Shown: piece after piece, positions 35,430 through 44,692 of the stretch | How positions within the stretch are numbered: the first letter of the stretch is position 1 | Layout: the number at the start of each line of letters is the position of its first letter | Origin: Nitrospira sp. | GTDB taxonomy: Bacteria; Nitrospirota; Nitrospiria; Nitrospirales; Nitrospiraceae | Assembly (NCBI GenBank): GCA_030123605.1 | Contig: CP126123.1 | Span: forward strand, 3,080,001-3,144,000 | Reading direction: 5' to 3' | Length of the DNA stretch: 64,000 nucleotides | Position numbers and translations under genes: made by a program | Notes under the pieces: model-generated | Databases searched by the model: none | The model's input: only the letters and a program-made list of their open reading frames with translations | What the model was told of the DNA's origin: nothing

Positions 35430-35774
35430 ATGGCCAAACCACTGAAAGCCCGCTCGCATTCCCGGGTGCCCGTGAGCTGTTTCCTCTATTACCTCGGGGA
35501 AGGCCTTGTCGGAACCGGCAAGGTTTGTGACCTTTCCGTGAAGGGCTGGCGGATTGAAGGAGACAAGCCGGTCTCAGTCGGTGCGACCCTCACGCTGCGT
35601 GTTTTCTTGCCGGATCAGCCCAAGGCCATCGATATCGAAGGGGTGACGGTGCAGTGGGTAAAAGATCGTGCATTCGGTCTCGAGACCGTGAAGATGAGTG
35701 CTACCGCGGAAGCGCGTATTCACAAGTTTGTTGAATCGATGCTCAAAGCAGCGGGTTCTTCTCGCGTCGCCTGA
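35430..35774 (+). CDS. PilZ-domain protein 2
   Basis: A 114-residue PilZ protein closely resembling its upstream neighbour: SHSRVPVSCFLYYLGEGLVG, DLSVKGWRIEGDKPVSVGAT and LRVFLPDQPKAIDIEGVTVQ. The motif DxSxxG is intact; the arginine pair is represented by RSHSR. Translation from ATG 35430 lacks a strong ribosome binding site, and a longer frame begins before the previous gene's stop. Paralogy with proteins 1 and 3 shows tandem duplication. Confidence 0.78.
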   Translation: MAKPLKARSHSRVPVSCFLYYLGEGLVGTGKVCDLSVKGWRIEGDKPVSVGATLTLRVFLPDQPKAIDIEGVTVQWVKDRAFGLETVKMSATAEARIHKFVESMLKAAGSSRVA

Positions 35775-35973
35775 TCTGCGAGTTCTCCTTCCTCATGTTC
35801 GATCCTGTCCGGTCTCCTCGTTTCACCTGATTTTGACCGGCTCCTTTCGCAGAAAACCGGCTATCCTCGAAGCGTGTCGCGGAGCCATCATCGGAGATCC
35901 CCCCCGCTTTCGAGGACTACCAGACCATCCGTTGTTTTTCATATTCTGCCGAGGCGTTTGCTCGGAGGAATGG

Positions 35974-36339
35974 ATGGAGTCACAGAATCGCCCGCGGTTT
36001 ATCGTCGAGTGTACCGGATCACGTTCCGAAGACGGTCTGTTGGTCTGGAACGGCCGGATGCTTGATCTCTCGATTCCGGGATGGTCGCGCACAGGGCTCA
36101 AGGGATTGCAAGCGGGGGACCTGCTTCAGCTGCATCTGCATATTCCCGGGCAGCAAAAACCTCTCTCCGTGCGGTTGGCGACTATCCGATGGACGAGTGA
36201 GTCACGTTTCGGGGTCGATCCCATCCTGATGGACGCCGACGACCAGCTTCGCTTGAATGCCTTCGTCAGCGCCAATGCAACGACTCCCTCTTTCAGCAGC
36301 GACCGCAAAGAACAGATCGTGATTTCAGACCCCGACTGA
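35974..36339 (+). CDS. PilZ-like protein 3
   Basis: A 121-residue protein with the same layout: QNRPRFIVECTGSRSEDGLL, MLDLSIPGWSRTGLKGLQAG and LHIPGQQKPLSVRLATIRWT. The DxSxxG motif is present (DLSIPG), while the arginine motif is reduced to RPR, so cyclic di-GMP binding is less certain than in the two upstream copies. GGAGG lies 6 nt before the ATG. The short tail is low in structure. Confidence 0.72.
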   Translation: MESQNRPRFIVECTGSRSEDGLLVWNGRMLDLSIPGWSRTGLKGLQAGDLLQLHLHIPGQQKPLSVRLATIRWTSESRFGVDPILMDADDQLRLNAFVSANATTPSFSSDRKEQIVISDPD

Positions 36340-36569
36340 CCGTTTCGGTACCTCCTCCGTTCGACCGCGTCACCGTCCGCATTGAGACTCCAGACTGCCG
36401 GACACGGCCCCCTGAAACAGACATCGTCGCTCCGGGATTGCTTGACATCGTCGAGCGATATGGTGTCTCTTACTTTGAGGGACATTGTCGCACCCATCGG
36501 CCTTTCGCCGGCCCAGTTCGCGCCCATGTTTGACGGGTCACGAGGGTGGAGGCCTGTAAGAGTGAATGT

Positions 36570-37871
36570 ATGACGCCTGGTTCCAATCTTTCTCCCGCGG
36601 TCCATACTACGCCGTTGACTCCTGAAACCGAAGCGCAGGTCGATCAATTCGCCCACACGGACATCCTGGTCGGTATTCCCAGTTTCAACAATGTCGAAAC
36701 GATCGGCCATGTCGTCAAGGCAGTCAGTGCCGGCCTGGCCAAATACTTTCCGCAGGCCCGCGCAGTCTTGGTGAATTCGGACGGCGGCTCGACGGACGGC
36801 ACGCAGCAGGTCGTGGCGCAGGCCGTGGTCGATCTCAAGACGCTGTTCATCGGCGACCAGCAGAGTTCGCTTCACAAGATCATCACGCCCTATCACGGCA
36901 TTCCCGGCAAGGGAAGCGCGTTTCGCACCATCTTTGAAATCGCGCGCCGGTTGAAAGCGAAGGCCTGTGCCGTCGTGGATTCGGATCTGCGGAGCATCAC
37001 TCCGGAATGGATCGAACTGCTGGTGAGTCCGGTGTTCGAACAGGGGTTCGACTATGTCGCGCCCTACTATTTGCGCCATAAATACGATGGGACCATCACA
37101 AACAGTATCGTGTATCCGCTGACGCGAACCCTGTACGGCCATCGAATCAGACAGCCCATCGGCGGAGATTTCGGATTTTCCGGCCACTTGGCCCAGCACT
37201 ATTTGGACAAGCATGTGTGGGAATCGGAAGTGGCCAAGTTCGGTATCGACATCTGGATGACGACGGAGGCGATTGCCAGCGGAGCTCGGGTTTGTCAAAG
37301 TTTTTTGGGAGCGAAGATCCACAACCCCAAGGATCCGGCGGCGGACCTGTCCGCGATGCTGGTCCAGGTGCTGGGCGCGGTCTTCGCGCTGATGGAAGAC
37401 CACTATGCCGTCTGGGCCAAAATGGAAGGCTCGAACGTGGTGCCGTTATTCGGATTTCAGTACGAAGTGGGGGTCGAACCGGTCAACGTCAACGTCGATC
37501 GCATGATCAGCACCTTTCGACAGGGCCTAAGCGATCTGGGCTCGATTTGGGATCAGATTCTCGCTCCCGGGACCAGACAGAGCCTCCTGCCGCTGGGGAC
37601 CTGTTCGTTGCAGGATTTTCGCATCGCCGACAGTCTGTGGGCGCGGGTCGTCTATGATGCCGCCGTGGCCTATCGCAATCGCGTGCTGCCGCTCGATCAC
37701 GTGTTGAAGGCGTTCACCCCCTTGTACTTGGGGCGGACCGCCTCGTTCGTGTTGGATACGCAGGGCCTCACCTCGACCGAGGCCGAGGGGCGTATCGAAG
37801 CGCTTTGTCAGGCATTTGAAAAGGACAAGTCCTATCTGGTGGCGCGGTGGAATGAGCCCCATGCCAGCTGA
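36570..37871 (+). CDS. GT-A glycosyltransferase, GpgS-like
   Basis: A 433-residue cytoplasmic glycosyltransferase of the GT2/GT81-like fold. The nucleotide-sugar site is seen in ILVGIPSFNNVETIGHVV, NSDGGSTDGTQ, GIPGKGSAFRTIFEIA and the metal-binding VVDSDLRSITPEW. The PGKGxA motif is typical of glucosyl-3-phosphoglycerate synthases and dolichol-phosphate-type transferases. The phosphatase expected for a glycosyl-3-phosphoglycerate product is encoded 1.1 kb downstream (38963-39787), so a role in making glucosyl- or mannosylglycerate is plausible but unproven. A GTG at 36546 is an alternative start. Confidence 0.8.
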   Translation: MTPGSNLSPAVHTTPLTPETEAQVDQFAHTDILVGIPSFNNVETIGHVVKAVSAGLAKYFPQARAVLVNSDGGSTDGTQQVVAQAVVDLKTLFIGDQQSSLHKIITPYHGIPGKGSAFRTIFEIARRLKAKACAVVDSDLRSITPEWIELLVSPVFEQGFDYVAPYYLRHKYDGTITNSIVYPLTRTLYGHRIRQPIGGDFGFSGHLAQHYLDKHVWESEVAKFGIDIWMTTEAIASGARVCQSFLGAKIHNPKDPAADLSAMLVQVLGAVFALMEDHYAVWAKMEGSNVVPLFGFQYEVGVEPVNVNVDRMISTFRQGLSDLGSIWDQILAPGTRQSLLPLGTCSLQDFRIADSLWARVVYDAAVAYRNRVLPLDHVLKAFTPLYLGRTASFVLDTQGLTSTEAEGRIEALCQAFEKDKSYLVARWNEPHAS

Positions 37872-37927
37872 TGTGCGCCGCCCGATCCATCTGAAGGCGG
37901 CTGCGGCACAGGCCGGAGGAGGGAAGC

Positions 37928-38635
37928 ATGAAAGAATTTTTTGAAAAGGGCCTACTCGACCCCCTGGAGTTGATGGCGAGGCAGGTGCTGGCGGTGTTGC
38001 CCAGCGTTCTGGCGATGTCCATCATTTTCTTTGCCGGCCTGGTGGTGGCCTGGACCGCCAGCCAGGCGCTTGAGCGGTTGTTGCGGGTGGTAGGGCTAGA
38101 CCGGCTCTTCGATCGATTGGGAGTCACGGGCGCGCTGCTGCGCGGCGGGGTCAAAACCGATCCGTCGCGGCTGGTCGGGCAAGCCGCCTATTGGTTGGTC
38201 ATGATTTTTGCGACTGTAGCCGCATTGGGTGCGCTGAATCTCCAGCCGATCAACGATTTTGCCAAGTCGTTCCTGGCCTATGTGCCGCACCTCGTGACGG
38301 CGGGACTCATTCTCGTCGCCGGCTGGTTGCTGTCGAATTTTGTCTCTCAGGCCGTCTTGATCGCCGCTGTGAATGCGGGGCTTCCCCCGGCACGGCTCGT
38401 GGCGACTTGTTCGCGTTGGGGGATTCAATTGTTGGCGGTCGCGATGGCGCTCGAACAACTCGGTATTGCGCAGAATATCGTGGTGGTGGGTTTCGGTATT
38501 ACGCTTGGGGGAATCGTCCTGGCAGGGGCGATTGCTTTCGGTTTGGGTGCCAAGGATTTGGCGAAAGAGTATCTCGAACGAGGGCTCTCGGTTCGTTCGC
38601 GAAACGGCGCGCCCGATGATTTGCGACATATGTGA
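37928..38635 (+). CDS. MscS-related membrane protein (TM-helix repeat type)
   Basis: A 235-residue inner-membrane protein with about five hydrophobic helices. The pattern GFGITLGGIVLAGAIAFGLG then AKDLAKEYLERGL resembles the pore helix of mechanosensitive MscS channels, but the beta domain and carboxy-terminal vestibule are absent. Such short proteins fall in the conserved TM-helix group often annotated as mechanosensitive ion channel-like. GGAGG precedes the ATG. It lies 56 bp after the glycosyltransferase in the same direction, consistent with an osmotic function. Confidence 0.78.
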   Translation: MKEFFEKGLLDPLELMARQVLAVLPSVLAMSIIFFAGLVVAWTASQALERLLRVVGLDRLFDRLGVTGALLRGGVKTDPSRLVGQAAYWLVMIFATVAALGALNLQPINDFAKSFLAYVPHLVTAGLILVAGWLLSNFVSQAVLIAAVNAGLPPARLVATCSRWGIQLLAVAMALEQLGIAQNIVVVGFGITLGGIVLAGAIAFGLGAKDLAKEYLERGLSVRSRNGAPDDLRHM

Positions 38636-38676
38636 TCAGGCGGATAGCGTCAGCCGCCGCGGTAAAGGACTATTGA

Positions 38677-38898
38677 ATGAGTAAAAAAATATCGGAAGTC
38701 GATGGGGACGGAAAATCGCGTCTCTGGCTGGGCGGAGAAGCCGCGGTGCCTCGATACCCGCAACGGCGTTCCTCTCCGTTCGTTTTCAACCGTTCGCTCC
38801 TCGGCCTCGTGGCGCTCGCCGTCGGTCTGGGGTTTACTGGTGGGCTCTTGGCGGGCCTTCAATGTTGTCGCCGTTCCGATTCTTCACCGCAGGGGTGA
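38677..38898 (+). CDS. Small single-span membrane protein
   Basis: A 73-residue protein with a charged N-terminal half and one helix (LLGLVALAVGLGFTGGLLAG) followed by LQCCRR. AAAGGA lies about 7 nt upstream of the ATG. It is 41 bp after the MscS-related gene and so is likely co-transcribed. No family is recognised; the paired Cys next to the helix may be lipid-modified or redox-active. Confidence 0.6.
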   Translation: MSKKISEVDGDGKSRLWLGGEAAVPRYPQRRSSPFVFNRSLLGLVALAVGLGFTGGLLAGLQCCRRSDSSPQG

Positions 38899-38962
38899 TC
38901 ATGCGCCGGTTGTTACGGTCTCGTTGGCACAAGATTGTTCGCGATTGTCTGCCTGCCGACCA

Positions 38963-39787
38963 TCAGAGGATCTGTAGAAGGTCGATGAGGCTTCGGTTCC
39001 ACCCGACCGGGCCGATCCCATCGGCACGGGTGAGATGTGGCAGGTGCACGTTCGGATCGTAGGAACGGTCCGGCTTCTGGACGAGGATGGGATAGTCCAC
39101 CGTTGCCAGGAGAGGGAGATCGTTGAGGCTGTCTCCAAGGCCGATGGTCGTCAAGGTGTGCCCTGCCGCATGCGCAAGCCGCCGATAATACTGCGCCAAC
39201 AGCTTGCCGGCAGTTCCCTTATCGTTCGATCCCATCAAGTGATAAAACCGCCCCCCTCTCGTACAACGCAGACCCTGCGTGTCCGCAGCTCGTAGCAGAT
39301 CACTCCAGGCGATCACCTGCTCCTCGATCATGAAGGGTTCATCATATTCCCGTTGTTTAGCCAAGAGGGCATCGACTGGAGACAGCCCCGTGAGCCTCGC
39401 GACCTCTTCGGCGGACAGATCTCCAAATCCTCGAAGCCTGCAACCAAGAACTTCTCCGATTTTTTTCAGCCCAGTCCGCAGCATGGCATAGGGTGTTCCG
39501 ATTTCAATGACCTGATAGTCCCCGTCGGTCATCGCGTGACCGACGGGAAAGGGAAAGTAGTCTTTTGGAATGAACAGAGCACCGCCGTTTTCCACGATAA
39601 AGGGATGGCGATTGTCAAGGCTGAGGCGGAGCGGTTCTATTTCGGAACGAGTCTTGCTCGACACCAAGATGAGCGGCACGTCCTTTTGTTGAATGGTCGC
39701 AAGGGCTTGCTCGGCAGCCTCGTAGGAATAGGTGATTGCGTCAAGCAAGCTTCCATCCAAATCCGTGAAGATGACGATACGACCCAT
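38963..39787 (-). CDS. Mannosyl-3-phosphoglycerate phosphatase family (HAD-IIB)
   Basis: A 274-residue HAD-superfamily phosphatase of the MpgP/YedP group. Motif I FTDLDGSLLD (Asp8, Asp10), motif II LVSSKTRSE, and motif IV GLGDSLNDLPLL are intact, and the block HPFIVENGGALFIP is typical of this group. It would remove phosphate from mannosyl- or glucosyl-3-phosphoglycerate to give the compatible solute. AAGGAG precedes the ATG by 12 nt. It is convergent with the glycosyltransferase operon and likely acts in the same pathway. Confidence 0.9.
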   Translation of the reverse strand: MGRIVIFTDLDGSLLDAITYSYEAAEQALATIQQKDVPLILVSSKTRSEIEPLRLSLDNRHPFIVENGGALFIPKDYFPFPVGHAMTDGDYQVIEIGTPYAMLRTGLKKIGEVLGCRLRGFGDLSAEEVARLTGLSPVDALLAKQREYDEPFMIEEQVIAWSDLLRAADTQGLRCTRGGRFYHLMGSNDKGTAGKLLAQYYRRLAHAAGHTLTTIGLGDSLNDLPLLATVDYPILVQKPDRSYDPNVHLPHLTRADGIGPVGWNRSLIDLLQIL

Positions 39788-40207
39788 GCGTGATGAGAAC
39801 TCCTTGGAAGTAGTATACGGAACTTGCCGCCGTGGATAAAACAGAGCACTGACGAATCGACCGTCCTTATTCTTTCGACCCCTCGACTACTGCGGCTTGT
39901 GAAGTCTGTTCCATGTTTGACGCAGAAAAATCCCAATCAAGGTCACATCCTGCCATGCCGAAAAGTATGTACACAGGACTCTGTCAAAATCCTGGCGATT
40001 GTCAGGAGCCAATTGAGTTTTGAATCGCGCACTCAAGCTGACTCATGGAAAAACCATACAATGGTTGCGGCATTTCACTTGCAGATAACAATGGTCTTTC
40101 TTCACCCAACGCGTTAGTTGACCGGCTTGAAAACGGCCAAAGACAACTCTCTATCGGTCAGATGGGGAGCGTCCAGCGAAAAGCCTGGAATCTGCTAAGG
40201 TTATACA
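39788..40207. other. AT-richer intergenic interval before the TPR gene
   Basis: About 420 bp separating divergent genes at 39787 and 40208, visibly richer in A/T than its surroundings. It carries an operator-like inverted repeat (40052-40066) and a 58-codon open frame (40045-40221) of uncertain reality. Nothing else is recognisable. Confidence 0.5.
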
Positions 40208-40221
40208 GTGCGATCCGATAA
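40045..40221 (+). CDS. Possible 58-residue peptide, doubtful
   Basis: An open frame of 58 codons (MEKPYNGCGISLADNNGLSS ... LSIGQMGSVQRKAWNLLRLY) that ends 14 nt inside the start of the big TPR gene. No ribosome binding site is visible. The sequence is plausible for a small basic protein, but it may be chance; overlapping the downstream start could imply coupling. Confidence 0.2.
   Translation: MEKPYNGCGISLADNNGLSSPNALVDRLENGQRQLSIGQMGSVQRKAWNLLRLYSAIR
40052..40066. promoter_or_regulatory. Inverted repeat AACCAT-ACA-ATGGTT
   Basis: A perfect 6-bp dyad with a 3-bp spacer, 142 bp upstream of the TPR gene start, in an AT-richer interval. Its geometry suits a dimeric repressor or activator; no matching copy was found elsewhere in the window. 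Confidence 0.3.
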
Positions 40222-43200
40222 GAAAATCCCCTTCAAATCCGACAAAAAAACACCGGCGAAGGTCCAGAAAAAGGGAGTCGTCGGTTATAACAAAAAGTCG
40301 GCCCTCCTCGAAGACGCCATCACACAAATGAACGCCGGCAAATACGGCCGTGCGTCCACCGTGCTGAAAGACCTGCTCGCGCTCGATCCACTCAATGCTG
40401 AGGCTCGCCGTCTTTTTGCTACCCTCCACCTTCGACTCGGCAGCCTCATGAGTGCCAGGGCGGCGTTCGAATCGCTGGCTCGCGAGGCCATGGAGCGGCA
40501 GGACTATTGGCTGGCGGAGTCGCTTCTGCGGGAATACCTGACAGCAGGACCTCGCTGCGTTCCCTTTTTGGAAATGTTAGGGCATGTGTACGAGGACAAG
40601 GGCGACGTTATGGCGGCGGTGGCGGAGTACGGCAAGGCGATCGAGGTGTTGCTGGAAGATCCGGACAGCGATAATCCGAACCGAGCCAGCGACCTCTTCG
40701 GCAAGATTCGTTCGCTTGCCCCAGGAAGTCCGGTCGCCTTCCGCTTCGCGGCCATGTTCGATACCGTGACGGGGCAAATGTTACAGGTTACCCCGCCGCC
40801 GTCGGAACATGAGTCATCGCCACTGCATTCGGCGCCTCCGGCAGACCATTCAGAGGCGGTCGCCATGCCATGGGAACAGGTGGGGACAGCATCGCCTGAC
40901 ACCCTGGCCGATAATCTGCCGGAACCGGAGCCTGCGACAGGGGATTTGTCCGAGAGGGTGGACGCAGGCGCTCCTCTTGTTTCGATCCAGTTGATCACGG
41001 AAGAGGTACGGCAAGAGGCCCTACCTGAACCGGCTGCGGCCAGGCCGTATGCTGATTCGTTTGCGGCATCTGAGCAGCAGACTTCCAGTGAGGGGAGGTT
41101 CTCTGCTGTCGCGACGATCTCGGCAGCGGCAGACAGTCCGATACCGACAACGGTCGAAGCAGCTTCTGCTGCTCCAGAGGAGGCCGATCTTTCCTCGCCT
41201 GTCGTGGAGGTTGTGTCTCCCACGCTCGAAGTGCTCGCGCAGGCGAGTGCCGATCCGATCACAGCACCGCCCGTGAGTCCGACCCCCATGCCCTGGGATC
41301 AAATTGAAGATGTGGTGGCTGAAATCCCCTCAGCGACAGACAGCCAGGGGGATGCCACAGCCGAGGCGGTTCCTGCTGCTCACGTTGAGACAGATCGGTT
41401 TTTGGAGCCGCTTGTAAAGGAATCGCAGCAGTCGATTGAAGTGCTTACGCAGGCGAACGCCCATCCAATCACAGAATCGCCCGAGAGCCCTGCGCCGATG
41501 CCCTGGGACCAAGTCGAAGAGGCGGTGACTGGGGTGCCGGCAATTGACCAGGCGAAGCGCGACATTGATGCGGTTGAGGTTGATAGGGTAGACGAGCCTT
41601 CCGCAACGGACCTTCCGATTGCCCAAGCGCCGGTGGCGCCGCCCATTGCACCGATCTCTTCAGAAATCACCTCGTCGGGGCTTACCTGGGAAGAAATCCT
41701 GGCGGCGGTCACGGCGATGCAAGCTTCGCCTCCGCCTACTCAGACTCTGTCGAACGCAGAGAACGGCCTCTCTTCCGAGGGCACTTTGCCTGAAGAGACA
41801 GCGGCTGCCGTGCCGTCTGCCGATTCCTCAGAGACCGGCTCTTTGTCGTTCACTGACCCGGTGACCGGTGCTTTCGAGATCTCAGTTGGAGATGCCCCGC
41901 CCCTTTCGGCCCCCATGCCTTGGGAGCAGGTGGAAATCGACAATGTGTCGATTCCACGACCGGACCCGGAACCGGAATTCGGATCGATCCCCTCCGGTTC
42001 TGCCGGGGGAGACTCCGGTCCCACAATGGTCCTGTCTGGTTTGCCGGAGAATCAGGAACCATTGTCCGGTACGGCGATTCCTCTAGATGTCATAGCAGCC
42101 GACAGCCCCGTTCATGTGGACGTACCCTCGACAACAGAGTTTCGCATCCTTTCTTCTGATGCTCCGGTCGAGCCGCGCGAGCAACCCATTCATATTCCTG
42201 TGGAGGCGATCACATCGGTCGAAGAGTCGGCGCCTGATGCCTCACCTGAAAGCGACCGACCTACCCTATCGACCATCGATCTGTCTGCGGAACGCCCGTT
42301 CCGGCTGGCCCTGGATGAACCGATGGCAGAATCAGGACGTGAGGAGCGCAGTGAGCCGCCTGTCGAAGTGCCGGCCGAATCTGCCATGACGGCAACCATA
42401 GAGGTGGCGCCGCCGGCCTTGGCACAGACAGTTGTACAGGGAAGCCAGGATTCCGTCGTTGAATCCGCAGAAACGGCGCTCGCGGAGCCGACTGTCCCGG
42501 TCGACCAACCAGTGATTCAGATTCCGAGCCATGAGTCGACGATTTCCATCACCGAGGAGACCGCTGTCGAGTCGTCGGTCTTTTCGGTTGCACCTGCTCT
42601 CCCGGCAGATCAATCGACTGTATCGGCCGAATCGGGTGAAGCTTCTCCGGCGGACGCTCCCTTGGAAGGGGCGCTCATGGCGTCGAGGCCGACGGTTTCG
42701 CCGGTGACGCAGAGTGTCTCTTCCGTGCCGGAAGCCATTGCCTGCGGTGTCGAAGGGCCTCAGCCTGACGAATCGGTGGCATCGGCCCATGTGTTACGGG
42801 TAGAGCCGGCCTTGCCTTTCGTCGAGTCTATACAGACCGCCCACGTTGTCCCGGCCGCTGAGGAGTTGACCGTGCCGGTCGAGCCGGTTCAGGTTGTCGA
42901 GGCGCAAGCGCCAGCTCCAATAGCGCAAGCGATACCCGAGCCTGCTGCGGATGGGAGCCTTCGGATTGTGTGGGACAACTCCCAATTGACCCCTGCTCCG
43001 AGGGCCTCAATCGGGAACATGCTGACGCGTTGGCTGAAGAAGCCTGCACCTGTCGCTTCCGCTGAAGTCGACTATCCGGCATCGCCTCTTGATGAACCGG
43101 CATTTCCTTCCGCCTCGTCCTTGGTCGATCCGCAGGAGGCGACGACGGTTGTTGTGGAGAGCCCTGAGGATCAACCGGGAAAGGCGAAGCCGGTTGCGGT

Positions 43201-44692
43201 GGAAGCCTCGCTTGTCCAGCCTAAGCCGCGCAAGCCGGCGGAAGGTCGAGACTTGCACCGTATCGGTCAGGCTGCAGTGTCCATCGTAAGCGCCGCCTGT
43301 TCGACGACACGCTCGCTGGTCATCTCGGTCCTGGCCCTGATCGGTCTTATGTTGGTCCTCATGGCCGGCGCCGTCGGTGGGATCGCCCTGACCTGGCTGG
43401 TCCTTGAAGAGCAACCCACCTCTGCCTATCACAACATGACGGCGGTCCCTCAACACACGTTGCAGGAGCCCGGCAAGAACGGCTACTTCCTCCTCCTCGG
43501 CTTCGGCGCTGCCACAACTCAGGACCCCCTGCAGGCTGGAATGGATGGACGAGCCGAAGCGGCCGATCGGTCATTCACCGACAACTGCCTGTTGAGGGTT
43601 GGAAACGGCTCAGGTGCGCAGCAGGGCGCGTCGGCCGAGGGGCTGGGCAAGTGGCTGAAAGGGGTCGATCCGGCTGCCCAGATGCGGATGTCGGCAACCG
43701 GTGTGAAGGCATGGGTGGCGCAGGCTGAGGTTTCCATGGATCGGTATCGGCAGTGGCTCACCATGCCGTTCGAGGATTGGGGGTATGGGCAACCGGTCAG
43801 TCCGAACTGCGGCTCGATCCTCCATGCCCATCGACTCTATGTGGCGGAAGGATTCGCGCAGGACGTGGAGGCGGGGATTGGGCGGCTCGAAACCGATCTT
43901 GGAGCGTGGCGGACGGTCTTAGGGCAGGCCAAGACCTTGCCTCTCAAAATGCTGGCCAGTGACGCGCTCAATGAGGATGTCGCCCTGTTGGGCGGGTTGC
44001 TCTTGCGACCGGATCTCGACGACAGGCTGGTGAGCCGCCTGGCCAAGCTCGCGCGACCTCTCGATCAGGCCGAGCAGTCGGTTCGTTGGCCGATGCAGAG
44101 TCGGCTTGTGCTGGCCGTCAAGACATTGGACGAGAGCCTGAAACGGGATCAGGCCGATAGTCGTCCGTTGTATGCGTCGATTGCCGCTGCTCTGCCTTTG
44201 CCGAGACAGCGCCTATTCAATGCCTATGCGGAATATTACGAGGCCGCCGGCAAGGCTGCGGCCGAAGGTCGGGTTGCGGACCTTCCGAAACAATCTCAGT
44301 TTGTCCGTACACCGCCGTACGGCTTGACCGACCTCTTCGTCGATCCTATCGAGAGCCTCGTCGGAATCGACCCGCTCCCGACTTGGGAGACCTACGCCGG
44401 TCGAGTGCTGGAAACGGATGCACGTTTGCGTCTGGCGTCCTTGCAAGCCTGGCTTCGCCGGACTCCACCGGAACAGGATCTGCTCACCAGGATTGCAAAG
44501 GCAGGACAAGGCCTGTACGACCCCTTTACGGGATTTCCGATGCTGGTCAATATGAAGAAGGGAGCCCTCTATAGTGTCGGAGCGGACCTCAAGGACAATG
44601 AAGCGCAAGAACGGTTCGATCTGGTGGTGCAGATTCCCCCGACCTCATGGCCTGCCGGCAAGCGGCCTGCCGATTCGAATAAAGCCAAGTAG
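40208..44692 (+). CDS. Giant TPR/linker/transmembrane protein with PMPW[DE]Q repeats
   Basis: A 1494-residue protein of unknown function. Residues 1-30 are lysine-rich. TPR-like helices span about 35-180 (DAITQMNAGKYGRASTVLKD). A low-complexity Ala/Pro/Glu/Ser/Val linker of some 800 residues follows, punctuated by a short motif: MPWEQV near 220, MPWDQI near 361, MPWDQV near 431, a diverged LTWEEI near 493, and MPWEQV near 570. One helix at about 1037-1061 crosses the inner membrane, and the last 430 residues are periplasmic. These end with DPFTGFPMLV and LYSVGADLKDN, like the C terminus of some type II pseudopilins. GTG start with TAAGG upstream. Confidence 0.85.
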   Translation: MRSDKKIPFKSDKKTPAKVQKKGVVGYNKKSALLEDAITQMNAGKYGRASTVLKDLLALDPLNAEARRLFATLHLRLGSLMSARAAFESLAREAMERQDYWLAESLLREYLTAGPRCVPFLEMLGHVYEDKGDVMAAVAEYGKAIEVLLEDPDSDNPNRASDLFGKIRSLAPGSPVAFRFAAMFDTVTGQMLQVTPPPSEHESSPLHSAPPADHSEAVAMPWEQVGTASPDTLADNLPEPEPATGDLSERVDAGAPLVSIQLITEEVRQEALPEPAAARPYADSFAASEQQTSSEGRFSAVATISAAADSPIPTTVEAASAAPEEADLSSPVVEVVSPTLEVLAQASADPITAPPVSPTPMPWDQIEDVVAEIPSATDSQGDATAEAVPAAHVETDRFLEPLVKESQQSIEVLTQANAHPITESPESPAPMPWDQVEEAVTGVPAIDQAKRDIDAVEVDRVDEPSATDLPIAQAPVAPPIAPISSEITSSGLTWEEILAAVTAMQASPPPTQTLSNAENGLSSEGTLPEETAAAVPSADSSETGSLSFTDPVTGAFEISVGDAPPLSAPMPWEQVEIDNVSIPRPDPEPEFGSIPSGSAGGDSGPTMVLSGLPENQEPLSGTAIPLDVIAADSPVHVDVPSTTEFRILSSDAPVEPREQPIHIPVEAITSVEESAPDASPESDRPTLSTIDLSAERPFRLALDEPMAESGREERSEPPVEVPAESAMTATIEVAPPALAQTVVQGSQDSVVESAETALAEPTVPVDQPVIQIPSHESTISITEETAVESSVFSVAPALPADQSTVSAESGEASPADAPLEGALMASRPTVSPVTQSVSSVPEAIACGVEGPQPDESVASAHVLRVEPALPFVESIQTAHVVPAAEELTVPVEPVQVVEAQAPAPIAQAIPEPAADGSLRIVWDNSQLTPAPRASIGNMLTRWLKKPAPVASAEVDYPASPLDEPAFPSASSLVDPQEATTVVVESPEDQPGKAKPVAVEASLVQPKPRKPAEGRDLHRIGQAAVSIVSAACSTTRSLVISVLALIGLMLVLMAGAVGGIALTWLVLEEQPTSAYHNMTAVPQHTLQEPGKNGYFLLLGFGAATTQDPLQAGMDGRAEAADRSFTDNCLLRVGNGSGAQQGASAEGLGKWLKGVDPAAQMRMSATGVKAWVAQAEVSMDRYRQWLTMPFEDWGYGQPVSPNCGSILHAHRLYVAEGFAQDVEAGIGRLETDLGAWRTVLGQAKTLPLKMLASDALNEDVALLGGLLLRPDLDDRLVSRLAKLARPLDQAEQSVRWPMQSRLVLAVKTLDESLKRDQADSRPLYASIAAALPLPRQRLFNAYAEYYEAAGKAAAEGRVADLPKQSQFVRTPPYGLTDLFVDPIESLVGIDPLPTWETYAGRVLETDARLRLASLQAWLRRTPPEQDLLTRIAKAGQGLYDPFTGFPMLVNMKKGALYSVGADLKDNEAQERFDLVVQIPPTSWPAGKRPADSNKAK

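Noticed and set aside
40160-40207. Cyclic di-GMP (GEMM-I-like) riboswitch suggested by GCGAAAAGCCTGG...CTAAGG before the TPR gene
   Set aside because: The 5' receptor strand (GGCAAACC type) and the whole second helix with tetraloop receptor are missing.
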